Assembly (NCBI RefSeq): GCF_950023065.1
Contig: NC_088681.1
Location: 34,506,836-34,570,835, forward strand
Direction of reading: 5' to 3'
DNA from: Planococcus citri
Taxonomy: Eukaryota > Arthropoda > Insecta > Hemiptera > Pseudococcidae
Length of the DNA stretch: 64,000 bases
Positions 1-14,600 of the stretch are shown one piece after another. How positions within the stretch are numbered: the first letter of the stretch is position 1; every line of letters starts with the position of its first letter. The notes beneath the pieces are model-generated. The model was given only the letters and a program-made list of their open reading frames with translations. It had not been told where the DNA came from and ran no database searches. The position numbers were made by a program, and so were the translations under genes.

Positions 1-3000
1 CTAAGTTTTTAGCCAGAATTTTGTTGTAAAACAAATGCATTTTATCAATTAAAACACCAACATATGTAATACGAAAAAGCAGCCTTTTTCCCAAGCTAGA
101 TCATTGGGTGTTCAACGACGACGTTGGTAATTTTTTCATCCCATATTTTCGAATCAACAGATCGTTAAAATAGTGTAAAAGAGGTAATTAGAAATGATAA
201 TTAGTTCCTGGTGTCCCCTGGCCTGGACCCAACTGACCAACTGCCTACTGAAAACTCGAATCTGTGCTCCTCCCTGAGGCTCAACCTCCTGCAATAACAT
301 GCACGAGGATATCTATATCGAATAAGGATGGAAAATTTTGACTCGATAGTGAGGCTAGAAATAACCAAAACACTAGTCGTTCATAGACACATAAAATGTG
401 AAAAACTTATACGAGTAGGTAGGTACATGATTATAATTTCGACTTTGTTGTTGAAAGTAGGTATGAAATGACCTCCATTTAATAATCCTTCATTTGAAAT
501 TATTCTAACAAGAGAATTAATTCCCAAAATTTTAAGCGAGAAAACAAAACTTGTAAAATAAAAGTTTTTTTTTTCCAAAAATTAATCGACTTTTGATAAT
601 TTTCAAAAAAAGTTGGTATACCTAATTTGGCCTACTTTCCTTGCAACTGATTTGAACGGACTACGATTTTTGGAAATACCATGGTCTGAAACCCCCTAAC
701 TAAAATTGCAGATCCAAATTGATTTTCAAATTTTCATGAATTTTTAAATTGACAATTTTCAGCGATTATGTTTTTTTTTGTTTTTTTTTTTCAAATATAC
801 CAATATACCTATTTATTCAGTAAAAATGACGAGAATCAGTCCCGAAACTAACATTTACTCCATCGAACCAAATTTTACCATTTTCGGTGATTTTGGAGAC
901 TCCAGCGCGATTTTCAATTTCTCCAGAACTTTAAACTTTCTTCAGAAAGTATTGAAATTAATTCACGTGGCTAAAAATCAAGTAGATGCTTATTCTCAAC
1001 CTATTTAACTAAAGCATTTATTTTATCCTCATTCGAGCCAATTTCCAGCCAGACACTTCGAGAACGTTTTTTGCCCAGCATTCTCCAGTTACGAGTAGGT
1101 ATCATTAAAAATATTCTGATTTTTAAAAAAACGCACTTGAGGCGTCCGCTTGGTATAATTGGGTCAGATGTGGATAAACTCGTTAAATGAGTCTAGAATA
1201 AGCCAATTTCGTTTTTTATCACTCGAAATCAACTTTCACGCCTTCTAGAAAAAATTTCAAATTCTGGATAAATCAGAATCCAAAATGACTCAAAGTAAGT
1301 TGGTTTCAGACAAGACAAAGCCATTTGTGCCAATTTCAAAAGTTTCCCTACGAACAAAGATTTTTCAATTTTTTGAATAATTACTACATACAAATTGCGG
1401 ACCGACCTACCAATTCCGGACTGCAAGTTTGACGCGGAATACCTGATTCCCAAATTGGTCCACAGGGTGGTTGGCGAGGAAATGTAGAGTGGAATGTGCC
1501 CTTTTTTTGTATTATAACGTAATTACCTATGCACTTTCTATTCCATGAAGCTGGGTAAAATTCGTTTTTGTGAAATCACTTTTTTCTCCTACCAAATCGA
1601 GTTTCAAAAATTCCCATTTCTTTGGAAATATCTTCAAATAAAAAATAATAAATATTAAATTTTTTTCTTCAAAATTTCACTCCGGGATGCGATAGAGCAA
1701 AGATCAAACTTTAGTCTTAATAAAACTCAAATTTCGTAAAAAGTGACGCTATATACCACGTTTTTTTGCAGAAAAAAAAAGATCCATAATTGGAGACGAC
1801 CTTGAGAGGACAGACAGGCAGACAGACGACATTGAGAAACCAGAGACAGACGACCACGAGAAGCCAGACAGGTAGATCAATGACCTCAAGATGCCAGATA
1901 GACGGGTCAATGGCCTTGAGAGGACAGACAGGCAGACAAACTACCTTGAGAGGCTAGCCAGATAGGTCAGTGACTTTAAGAGGCTATACACAAGGGCCAA
2001 TGACCTCAAGAGCTGGACGGACTGTCAGCCAGGCACACAAGTCAATACACTGAAAATCTGCTGGTCCGGATGATCAGACCAGACCACATCAGATCACATC
2101 AAATTTTGATTAAATGACTCGCGTACGTACACAGACATATCTATCCGGAGCCAGGCGTCAGGCTGCGGGAGATCTCAGCATAAAGCTCAGCCCTGATTTA
2201 AAACTTTTCTTGGAGAAGAGACTTTACACCCATTCTGATATCATTTCATAATAAATTTTCTCTGGACTCCGTCAAGAGGCCTCCCTCTAGATGGTGAAAT
2301 TGGTCTTTGATTCGAGTCAAGTACATGTACAAAGTGGTCCAAAAAATTACTCGTACCTACCTCCCGAAGTAAAATCTTTCCAAAAAAAATGTTGACCCCT
2401 CATTCCTTCTCCTTCCGGAGATATTGCTCTTTGAAAATTTTCCACATGAAAAAAAGAATTAAGAAAATGTGAGGGAAATTTTTTTTTAAATGACTATGGT
2501 AGGTAGGTACATTAGGGTGGATCACGTAAAAAAAGGTAGGAGGATTTTGACCAAATTCAGTGAAGACCTCCATTTTAAGTTGAAAGTTACGAGTAAAATG
2601 AAATAAGAGAAAATCTTTAATTTTACTTCAATAGCACACTTGAGAGAGATTCCACTTTCTCATCAGACATCACCGAGTAACTAACTCAAGTATAGGAACC
2701 TCGTCGATAGAATGTCATCGCTTTGTCTCTCATCTCTTTCTCCTTTCCACCATACCCTTTTATTATAAATGATAAACATAATGTGAAAGAGACACAAAAG
2801 GGTGCGAAACTTGCAAGTTCCAGAGCCCGAGTCGGAATCATTCACAGCTTTCTACTCTGAACATCTACACATTCTAAGACAGAAAATTGTCGCTAATTTT
2901 CTCTCATCTTTACGTGATTCAATAATATACGTAAAGACTCATTGTCAGTGATGCTAAGGCAGCTCTCTCACTCGTTCGTTCATTCCCATAGAACGGATAT

Positions 3001-5512
3001 TTTGCTACATTATGTTATCTAATTAAACGAGCGAAAAAATAAACTGCCATCTTGTCCTTACAGTGTGAAGTGTACTAATGTGTGTCACACACAAATATGA
3101 TTTTGAGTACTACAATGACGCACATGTATAATTTTATAATTAGAGCGTCGTCGAGTGCTCCATCGTTATAAAGCTACACGTAATATGAATTTATTTAGAG
3201 TCGACTCTACAACACAAAATACGGCTAATTCGAATTAGTCGGCCTTTTTTCCCTTCTTTTAAAGTTTTACTTGAAACTTATTCATCATTCGATACCCTTC
3301 GAGATTGTCATTTCAATGATTTACGTATCAACCTACCGCACGAAGGAGTTTTATTTTTTACACACCATGTTATAAATCATACGGTAATCTTCGAGAGGCG
3401 TCGTGCAATAAAAATTGGATAAAGATTTCAAAAACCTAAAGATCAAAACGATAACCAAGGCTCAAGGCATCATCTGGGTGCCATAGAAATAGTAATCATT
3501 TTTCAATTTAATATGTATGTATGTATTTCAATTTTCAACGTTTTGTAATCATACGTGCGCCAGTCTGCAAGAAAAAATTCGTTCCACAACCACAATAATG
3601 CAACAGTTATTGCTTCTGCTACATAATTTCTGTCCGTTTTCGCCAGCCCGATGATTAATTTATTCAACACTTCGTTCTCTAATGTTGAGATACGACAATC
3701 TCGAATGAGATAAAAAATAAAGTTTTCAAGGTGGCCAACTAATGTGCTTTTTCGTAGAAACATTTTCATACAGACGAACAATTTTTTTTTCAAGTACATA
3801 AATACATATTTTGGATTAAGTAGCTCAAGATTAGGTATCTACAGACAGTTTTACAGGAATTATTATTTTTTTTCCTAAAAGGAGATGATAGATGAATTGC
3901 TAGGAGTTGGCTTTAAGTTCTTTCAGAATGATTTAACGACATAATGAGACTGGGCACTCGATCCTTAGGATTTTCTCTGTTCTTACGTTGGGGGGGGGGG
4001 GATCAATCAGCTGAAATCTGAGAAATTGATTTTCATACCGTTCAAACAATTCGAGTTCATTTCCCCTTGAATAATTATGGAATAGACCCACTCAAGTAGG
4101 TAGGATGCATTTTCCGCGAGAAGTGGAGGAAGGGTGGTGATGAGAAGGTTATTGCGCATGCTTACTTTTTTTTTCGTCTCCCTAAATTTCTAGATTTTAT
4201 TTAAAATTGAGACAAAATTAATTACATAGGTAGGTACTTATAATTTTTTTTTAAATTGAAAAAACGAGTTGAGTAGGTAGTTAGATGCCTACAAACTACG
4301 AGGCACTTTCATAAAATCTCTCTCCGGAAGGACATAATTCATTCAATTTTTCAACAAAATACAGGATTAAACGAGCATTCACGTCTCAAGAATATGATTC
4401 AAAATCTCGACTTGATTTTGACCCTCACCTCCTCAATTACATAAATTTCAAAGCACAGGTCACCATTTCAAAGAACCCTGCCAAGTGATGGATTAAAACT
4501 GCCAAATTTTTGAAAGTAAAATTTGATGAAGGATGAGAAAGCTGCTTCATTCACATCCCCTCTGCTGTTTTCTTCGTTACGCAATAACTGATGCATTAAG
4601 CCGAATATGAAAAGAGGGGGGATGGATTCACGAGACATTACGATGACGTTATTATGACGTAAATGCGAGTCAATTCATTTGTGGTAAGCTTTGAAATTTT
4701 GGTCCAGTCGTTATCTATTCTTTTTTTTAGTTACCTATCACCGGAAAGTTCTCACGACGATTTACTTGATCATTTAGGAGTACGCATCTGGGATGGCATC
4801 TAACTTAAATTTTTTTCTGTTTTTTTCCCCTAGGTTTGTTATCATTACATCAACTTTTAAATTTCAATTTTTTATGCCAACATATGTATCAAGATTTAAA
4901 AGTTTTTTTCCTCATAATACACTATTTGTATGTATCAATAGGAACGAACCTATTAAAAAATTGAAATTCAAACACATAAAAATTTGACATAAATCACTAA
5001 TTTGTTAGAATTGTAGAACAATCGTAAAAAATCTTTTTTTTTTTTCAATTGAAAATAATCTGGCACTTGGACCGAAGATCAAAATTAAACCACGTTTTTA
5101 AGATACTGATTGACATACACGCGCGCATAAATCTATTTTCATGGTTAAGAATGCGTCTTTGACACGATGAACATCGACAATGACACGTTTTAAAAATGCA
5201 TTACAACAAAACCACACACGCACATAATGTTTTTTTGGCAACTCACTCGTTAAAACGCATCGATTTTCTAAATCGATTAAATTCACTTATCGATTCGACC
5301 ATCGATCCGGTACAATAACACAGTTAGATCACAACGATTACAGAAAAAATAATGAGAACTACATACATAACGAAACACAAACTGTTATGAAGAAAATGAC
5401 CGCAAGAAACACGACGGCGACAAGTCCATCGTCGCGTACATCAACACGTTAAACATTTTTCACCTTGGCATTAAAATAATTATAACATTTTTTTGTTTAC
5501 AAAATCACTTAC
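1..5512. other. Intron of CCDC141; no exon recognised
   Basis: Between the last visible CCDC141 donor and the left edge I see no convincing exon on either strand. It contains the decayed minisatellite at 1793-2030, a G-run near 3990 and poly-A/T tracts. The 98-residue minus-strand frame at 3799-3503 lacks splice signals and family resemblance. Confidence 0.6.
1793..2030. repeat. Degenerate minisatellite, GACAGACAGG / CAATGACCTCAAGA units
   Basis: Repeated words GACAGGCAGAC, GGTCAATGACCTCAAGA and TTGAGAGG alternate with a spacing near 40 bases for about six units. A two-unit remnant of the same family is at about 12437-12490. Confidence 0.65.
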
Positions 5513-5689
5513 ATTTTCGCTGTCGACCATATTTTTACTCCAAAGCGTTTGGCTGGTTTTTTTATCAAATGCACTGCGTTCCCAGATGGTCCACTTGTCT
5601 TCGACGACGGTTTTTCTATTCGCAAAATGTTCAAGAACGGTCTCGACGCATAATTGAGCTCGTTTCACATCCAGATAAGAATCTTGAGT
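5513..5689 (-). CDS. CCDC141: CCDC141 exon 11, last exon in the window
   Basis: 59 whole codons: TQDSYLDVKRAQLCVETVLE, FANRKTVVEDKWTIWERSAF, ending SKNMVDSEN before a GTAAGT donor. The open donor and absence of a stop show that the gene continues past position 1. Confidence 0.8.
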
Positions 5690-8600
5690 CTAAGAAAAAA
5701 TAGCATTTGGTAATGAGCCAATGTTATAAACCCTCCATGCTTCACATCTATTTGCGATTCTCATCAAACGCATACACTGTAATCGTTTATGATAATTAAA
5801 TGTTTCATTAAGTTTACATTATATCAGTTATCGGCGTTATGAAATTGATTGGTCGGAACTTTGGGGTGTTGTGAGTTGTTTATGGACGTGGTGTGAATAT
5901 CTGGTCTAGTTTAAAAGAATCTGCAGAATGAAATTCATCTTTCTAATGAGGTAAAAAGGTGAGTCGTGAGTGTACGGTTCGATTCAAAAATTGAAATAAG
6001 AAAATGCATACGATATAAAAATGAATTTACTTCTTAAACTTCCACCTCCACAAAAATATTTTTCTACCCACAAATTATGCGCGTGACTCCAATAGTCAAA
6101 ATATTTTCCAGAAAAAAAATAAAAAATAGATTAAAGAGCAAAAAAACACATCAAAGTCACGTAAAACTTTTTGCAAATAATTTTTCACACTGTCTTGACA
6201 GAGATCAGCGTAGGTTGGCAACACTGTTAATGGGAACACGTTCAAGACCAGTTTGCGAGAAAAACATCTCGAATGAAACACGTTCACGATGAACAAGCGA
6301 AAAAAAGCTAATAAATTTTAGAGCTTTAAAATAGAACATCTCAGAGACATCTAGATCGAGATCAAGATACAGTCAGGGTTGCCAAGCTCGTTCCACGAAT
6401 AATATATCTCTAAAGCCCACTTGCTTTGGCCACCGATGCAAATATCAATTAAACGTCGCTAATTTTGACTCCATAAAAAAACTCACAAGTGTAAGTATAC
6501 CTCAATCAGCGGTTTAATTTTCAAAATATACTTTTAGCATGGTTTTCAACTCGACTGGAACCCGGAAATACGTCATTTTCTTTCATTGGCGGTGAGAGGG
6601 GAGGGAGGGTCCCGGTCGTTTCGAGTTGAATTTTAATTAAACTAGCTAGTTTTAAATGGAAAATAAAAGCCTACGTTCGAATCAATTGCAAAACTTATTC
6701 ACAATATACGTTTAACGCAACGTCGGTGCAAGTTAAACTCGGCTTTTAAAAACTTTCAAAACAAATGTTAATACACCGTAAAAGCTGGCCGTCTTCCAAC
6801 CGGATTAATTAAACGATCTTGACATATTCTTTGTAAAATTCAAATTCGTTTAAAGTAGTGTTTTCGAAACCGAAACATGTTTAATATACCTAGAGAGCAA
6901 ATAGGTGTACGAGTACAGCGACGCTGATTTGTGAACAATGCCAACACATGTATCATCACACAAGAGGCATATCCAATTAACAAATTTGTTCTTTCAACGC
7001 CATAATACTTACTACTGGAGCGATTCATTTTCAGTATAAGTAAACGTTAGATATGCTCACCTGGCTCAAATCGTCCAAAAACTCAGCAGCTACGTCATTC
7101 AATTGCGTGTAATATTCGTCAATATTATCCGAATGTTGCGCCGGTAACATGCCCACTTCAGTTATATCATTTCCCAGCAATGATTTATCGAATGAATCCA
7201 ATTCATTTGCAAGCGAAACAGCCAAAGAATGGAATTTCGTGTATTTTACTGACAATCGGATTCTTTCTTCTAAGGTTTTCTTCAAATATTCCCAATGACT
7301 GGTGATCATTTCTAACTTTTGTAAAATATCTTCTTTGGTATTCGACGGTAACCGAGCTAAAATGTGCGGTGGGACGGATTCCGTAATGTCAATCACTTCT
7401 GTACTGCGTATCTGTAACCAGAACCAAAGCACCGCCGTAAGATGTTAGTTGTGTTGCGGAACGAGTTTTAGACGGCGCCAGCGTCATGATTTACTACCGA
7501 AGTAAATGTAAATTACCCTCAAATCATTCAACAGTTGTTCATGTACTTGGAGGTAGTTTTGAGCCATTGATAGTCCACCTCCCATGTCTTGATGTCCTTG
7601 AATAAACGATTCAACAGCTGTTATCAACCACGAGAATATCTAAAAACACACGAAAGAGAAACAAATATTACTTCAAACAAAATTTAGAATCAATACCGTG
7701 ATTTGTTTCCATATCTCTGGTCTTCTTATTTAGAAAATTCAAGGATACGTAATTTAAAGATGATAAAGTAGAATCGTCTTACCTGGTTCTGCTTTTCGTA
7801 GAATGTATTTACGATTTGAGAAATTTCGAAATTTTCTTCATTTTGCTTGATACAATATGACATTAGATTTAACTTGGCGTTTTCGATTTCATCCAAGGCT
7901 CTTTGGACACCCTAAAATTCATAAAAAAATTTGCATTAAGTGTATCCTACGAAAAAGTAAAGTGATATAGTAGAATATCGCTCTGTCTCTTCCCTCTCCT
8001 TCTTTTCAAAAATGAAACTAATTTCCTAGAAGGAAAAAAATTTCCAAGAGTCATGAAATGTTTTTGGTAGTTGAATAATAAAATATTTCCCAAAATATGC
8101 AATTTTTGTTTTAATTACGATTAAATAAAAAATTATTAAGCAAATAAAATTTTAATTTAAAAAATAAAAAAAAATAAATGCAAAAATATTTACATTTTTG
8201 TAGTTTTTTCATTTTTTTTTCAAAAAATTAAAATTTTGGACTATTTATTTCATTTCATTTTTCATCTGTTTCAATTATAAGTTTTTAAAATTTGTGTTCG
8301 TTCCTTTTATTCGACACAGGAAAAATATTGAATTTTTTTCGAGAAAATATCAAATATCATTTTATAAAATCATTTTTTCAATTTAATAAAAACAATTTTT
8401 CAATCAAGTACTTTTGGTTTCTGTTTTGATAGTTTGAAAATATTTTTTTCTTTTCTATTTTCAATAATTCTTCTATCAAAACCATCAATTCACCAAACAA
8501 AATCTGTAATTTTTTTCATTTTTTAAAACAGTTCTTCGACTTTTTCAGAATTTTTCTTTTTTTATCTCTTCTTTGAAAAAATAATAATAAGGAAAATGCT

Positions 8601-11600
8601 TCACTTTTATAATATTTCATTTCAACAAAATACCTAGGTACCATTTTTTTCACAGGGATGTAATTTTTTTAAAATGAAAATGATTTTTTAATTGTTTAAA
8701 GCGAAATTACGTTTTTGTTCTCATTTGTACTCGTAAGTTACATGATCTTTTTGAAACAAATTTTTAGACTTTCACAATTTCTTTACATTTTTTTTTCAAT
8801 TACGAAAACAATATAATTTTTATTCATCTTAAGAGAGCAAAATAATTATGTAATTAGGTATTTTGTGAGATGGTAATTTTTTTCAAACAATGTTTCTAAC
8901 TTGTTATGAATTTTTTTTACTAAATTTTTCAATTTTTGCGCGCAGGTAGATTTCAAAAAAAAAAAAAAAAGAAAAACGTCAGCAACAAAAATTCATTTTG
9001 TCAAAATAAAGAATGTAGAAGAGTTCTATTAAAAAAAAAAAAAAAAAAACATTTTCAGTTCATTGGATCTAATTATTTCGAATTTTTTTCATTGCATTGA
9101 AAAAATTATTTATGTATCTGATTTTTTAATGTTTTCAGAAAATTTCACATTAACTTATGTGTTTTCGTAAATAAAAAGATGTAGAAAATAAAATAATTTT
9201 TTTTTGTAGAAATAGAAAATGGTCTTACTGGGTAAAAACAACGATATCATCAAAAGATTGAAAGAAATTGTCAAGAATTAACTACCAATCTGTGTTTTTT
9301 TTTTTGCATAAATTGAATTAATATTTTATTAGAAAAATCTGTCATAGTATGAAAATTATTTTGAACAATTCCCTACATAAGAGTTATAGAAATAGCAGTA
9401 AATTCTAATATTCTACATCGTTGAAATTTTGTCAAAATTACGTTTCTACCCAAAACATTATAAAAAAGAAACACTGTGCTTCAAAAACTTCCAATAAAAC
9501 AGAAATTATTTTTAAAAAATAAAAAAAAATTGGGTTAAACTTGAAAAATTTCAAAATTATGATTTAAAAAAATTCATTCAAAAAGGGTGAATTTTTGAAA
9601 TACTTAATATCAGTTTAAAATCATTCAAAATCAAAAATACAAAACATAAACTGAAGAATGTTCAAAACCCCAGATATTTCATTTTTACAACCTAAAACAG
9701 TTCTCATGGCAAATGGACAAGATGGCAAAAAAATAGATATTGAAATGAAAGTGAATAAAAAGTTTTAGAAGTAAAATAAACATTACTCGAAAATGTGGAA
9801 CAAAAATTGTTTAAAACTGCATAAACATTTCTCAAATGGAAAATAAAACAGTCTAGGCACTGATAAAAAATTTTACATTCGCGTCAAATAGGGTTTTAAA
9901 GTTGTAGAAATTGCAATAAAAATATTTGAAATGCTGCAAAATTTGGTTAAAACATTAAAAAAAAACTTGGTTCTTTCTTATTTAAAACATCACAAACATA
10001 GTTTAAAATGGCGAATAGTGGTACAAAATATTAAGAAAAATGTTTTAAAATTTTTTGAAGAATTCGTAAGTACCTACCTACCAATGAATTTATCCAGAAT
10101 TTCAAAAAGTACATCGTTAGAATTTTCGAAAATAGGTTTTCAAAAAAACATGATAAAAAATAAATACTTATGCCATCGATAAAATGGATTTTGTGAACGC
10201 ATCACCTAACCAGACTACTCCACCTCTAAACTTCACTTTTGTGACACTTACTTTCGCTGCTGGTGCCTTTTCCAAAATCCAACGTCCATCGTTGATCACA
10301 TCTTTGGTAATATCTTCAGTCATATTCATAATAATCAACCTTTCCGATATACTATTAACGTTATTGAGTTGATAATTCATTTCTTCCAGTTTCATCATCA
10401 CCTAAAACGAACACCCAAACACGATTAGATTCTTCACCTGCGATTACGACGGAAATAATACATAAAGCCCGCCCAAGGATGCATAGTTCAACGCTCGTAT
10501 AAAAGCATTACACGGTATTGAGACGTTAAATAGACACAGTCTTGGAGAATTATCGAAAATCACCATCATACAACGTCAGGCAGTCGTTTCCAGCCGGGTT
10601 TGAATAATTAAGTACGATAAAACCATCATCAATTTTTCTAAACAATAGCACATTGTGGCTATTAAAAAAAATGGGAGAAAAAAACAAAGCAAAGAAGACG
10701 GTATACAAATCGAATCCAATTAGAACACTGCACAATTTGGTATTATCAACGTACTAATTACGTATAGTGTTCTAATTAACTGTACATAAATTTTTATTTT
10801 TCACAAGTTGTGATTTTTTGATTAGGTGCGTTAGATGAGTTACATCGAATTATAACCGTATTGCTCGCTAATTTTATATTTAGGTGCAAGGTCGTATGAC
10901 ATATTTAGCGGAAAATTTTCAATTTTAAAATGCACGCTTGTGCAGATCTGAGCTTAAAATTAGTAAGTAATTTGGCAATAATGCAACGCACGTTCGAACG
11001 ATCGCCTATCATCGAGAGGAAATCAAACGTTTATAATACCTATATGGTTCGATTATAAATAAAACATACACTTTTGGCCGATTTGAAAAATGAAATGCAT
11101 TTCCTCAGTAAATCTTCTTTATCGTTAATAGCTTGCATGTATTCGTTGGCCAAATTCAACACATCGTACGATACTTGGTTCGATTTTTCCGAAAATTTAT
11201 GACCAGATGATGGTAACTGCTCGCTGGCTTTCACCATACGCAACCCTTCTTCTTGAAAGTTCTATGTGAAAAAAAGTCACGAATTAAAATTAATGATAAG
11301 AATAAGATACCTAATTTTTTTTGTAAATAAAAAAAATCCTAAATTATCTCTACATAATAATTATTTACGAAGTAGTTATAAAAAAACGTTTCCTTTGAGG
11401 AAAGATTTTTTTCTCCGTTATCATTTCTTAAATGTTCATTATCACTTAAATAAAATTCCGTAAAATATTATTTAATTACCGTAGCTTCAGGAACCAGTTT
11501 CAAATGCTCTTGTAATAATAGCTCGGCGCTCGCAGACGAATCTCCTAATTCGTATCGACTCCTTGATAACAACTCATATCTTTCCCTCAGCAATGTCTCC

Positions 11601-14600
11601 AGCAATTCCAGGTCCCACTTTAGAATAGCTAATGTTCGATATTTTTCCAAATTGAGTTTTCGTCTTTGCCACGTGACGTCTAACAGACGCCTTCGATTAT
11701 GTAACTGTTCCATCCACTGTTCGACTTGGGCAATAGCTACACCAGTAAAAAGAAACAATGATATATTAATTGACGTTCGTTCTGCACGTATAACTCGCTA
11801 ACGAGTTGTCGGTGCGGAACCAATTGGGGTAGAGATAATAAAAAAAGAAACATTTGGGATTTAAGTACTATGAGTAAGTGGCTATAGGTTGTATTAGGTT
11901 TTAAAATCATAATATCTAATATCGTGCACAATGATACAGGGTGATTCGGCAATTATTTTAATATTTATTGGATAGAGATAAATTGACCCGAACCATTTTA
12001 CTCGAATGAATTAAGTAACTTCCAGTGATATTAATATGACCAGCATTTAGTAATTAGCATCGTAATACACAAAGATAGCTTTCGTTTTTTTTAAAGGGAT
12101 GCCGATGTTTTTGAGCGAGGGTTCTTCAATATATTGGAAGGAAGATACGATGAAAGAGAGACAACGGACTAATCACTGCGAAAAAATTTGAGAAAACAAT
12201 GAATCAAGTCATCACTAAAAATAGAAAGTCCCAATCCAGCATACATTTTTGAATGTTCAATTCAAAAAAAATTTCATTAAAAAAATAATTTGTCATAAAA
12301 TTAACTTGAATGAATCCAAAACTGTCAAAACATTATTGAAATTTCCCGAAAATCGTAAGAATTAATAATTTAAAGATAGCATAAAAACAATCACCTAAAC
12401 TTGAAAAAAAATTCAAAAAAATGCTCTAGTCAATTACAAGACGGAACAATGACCTCGCCAGTCTAGACTAACAGGTCAATGACCTTAATGAGAAATTCTT
12501 GAAACTATACCAGACTTTTGAAAATCCAGATGAATTCTCGAAATTTATGATTAGGTACCTACCTGAACTATTCTTTACATGAAATAAAAAACATCTCCCA
12601 TTTTTTTAGTTGATCACGACGTTTTCTACAGCAATTTTCAAAATTTCAGAAAAAGTTCAATTATTGCAGTCGATTTGATGGCCGACTTCAGAGGGAGAGG
12701 GAGGAGGGATTTGGCGGACTGGTTTTAGCGCAGAGTCCGATTTTCGGTTTTTTCCCCTCAAGATGTGCTCTTTCTCTAAAAAGTCAAAATACCAATGGGC
12801 TTTTCCATCGTTTTCAAAAAGTCACCAAAAATCAAAAAACTATAACAATTGGCTCTTGAAATTTGGTTTTGAGATGTGAATAACAATTAACATGCTTCTT
12901 CACAGAGGCAAATTTCAGCCCGACCTGAGTAGTCGCCTGTCGGGTTATAATAAGTTTTCTTGTCAAGTACCTACCTGTTTTGATATGATTTTTTATTTTT
13001 TAAGAATACATAATCGACAAACGTTTCTTCGTCCACCTCCCTTTCCTTATCAAATAGACTTTAAAAGTTTTTACCACCAATATTACAAACAAAGCTTACC
13101 ACTTAATGCAGATTTTTTGATTCGACCAGGACGCGAGTCCAAGGACTTTTCGTTGGCAATTTCATTCAAAGCTGCTAACAAATTCTGACCAGCGTTTAAT
13201 GAGGCCATTAAACACTCGAGCATGGATTTTTTGATTTCTTGTAAACACTGTAGACTTTCTTTGACCATATTTTCATTCGATGGTATAGGTGACAAGCATA
13301 GTAGTTCTAAGGCTCGCATACGTTCCATACAAGCTTCCGCTTTGCTGTAAAGACATAAAAAAATTGTTGATTAATTTGTGTTGTTATAATAATGATACCT
13401 TAATTATTTTTTTAATTTTAAAAATTTAGCTTTCCAAACGTAGGTACATTATGTGAATAGTGAAAATTCAAATTTTAAAAGAAATTGTATAAAATTAAAT
13501 TTGCGAGGAAAGTACAAGAAAATATCTAGGGATAGGTCCAAATTAGTTTGACGAATTTATAAAATTCTCGGTAAATCGAATTACTCGTTGTTCTTTTGCC
13601 TACCTCGGGCTATACAGTAATTTTTTTTTCGAACACAGAAACAGATGTTTTTCATTTCATACGTATAGATAATAAATTATTATGACTCATTTTTTCAAAC
13701 TCGTACACAAAAATGAGCAGTCTCCTTTCGACGAAATCTAATTAACAGCGGTTTATGAAACATAATTTGACACCAGTCAATTTTTCGCTGCTTAATAATT
13801 ATTTATTATACGAAAATATAAAACGAAGATCAGGCACCGATCCAACGAGGCAGTTGGGAGGGTAAAACTATCATCTAAGTGTGAAATCAATCAGACTTTC
13901 TGATTTTCCGGTCATTCGTAAAGGAGAGTGAATTTCCCATTTATTTTAAAATATTTTTTTGAAAAATACTTATCATGCATAAAAACCTATAAAATTAAAA
14001 AACCAATTAAAAAAATAGAATTCATTTTTCAAACATTTTTTTCGCTACTTTGGAAACCACTAACGTATATTTACTTTTCGTCACCACACAAAACTATCGA
14101 AAAACGCCGGTTCATTCGAAAAACATTACAAGAAGAAACAGCTCGCGAGAGGCGACGACATTGAACCGCAAAGATCTCAAGATAAAGATAACTTCATCAT
14201 CTGCTAATCTCACTTACCTGTGATAGGTCACATTCATATGTAAAATATGCTTCCTCAGAGCTAAATGCGAATGTATATCTTTCCACGCCTGGCCGAGAGA
14301 ATCAGCCATCGCAGCGTACACTTCGGGTTTGGGTTTTTGGTCGGCTATAACTTGATCTGCTTTTTTTAACATTTCCTCGACAGGGCTCTGTTTATTCTAA
14401 AAGACAAAGAGAGAAACACAGAGGAGATATTAATTACATACGCGTAAATATCTATGTACTGTTTATGTATTCCTACACATTGAACCAAGGCCACAATATG
14501 TTTACAGCTCGTAAAGATAGTAATATAACGCACACATGATCTGTATTTCACAAAAAAAAAGAGAGAAAAAAAACTTCATCGCAAGCCAAGTGTCAACAAT

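Noticed and set aside
3503..3799. 98-residue minus-strand open frame as a further CCDC141 exon
   Set aside because: There is no acceptor or donor at workable positions, and the sequence is hydrophobic and unlike the spectrin-type helices expected next.
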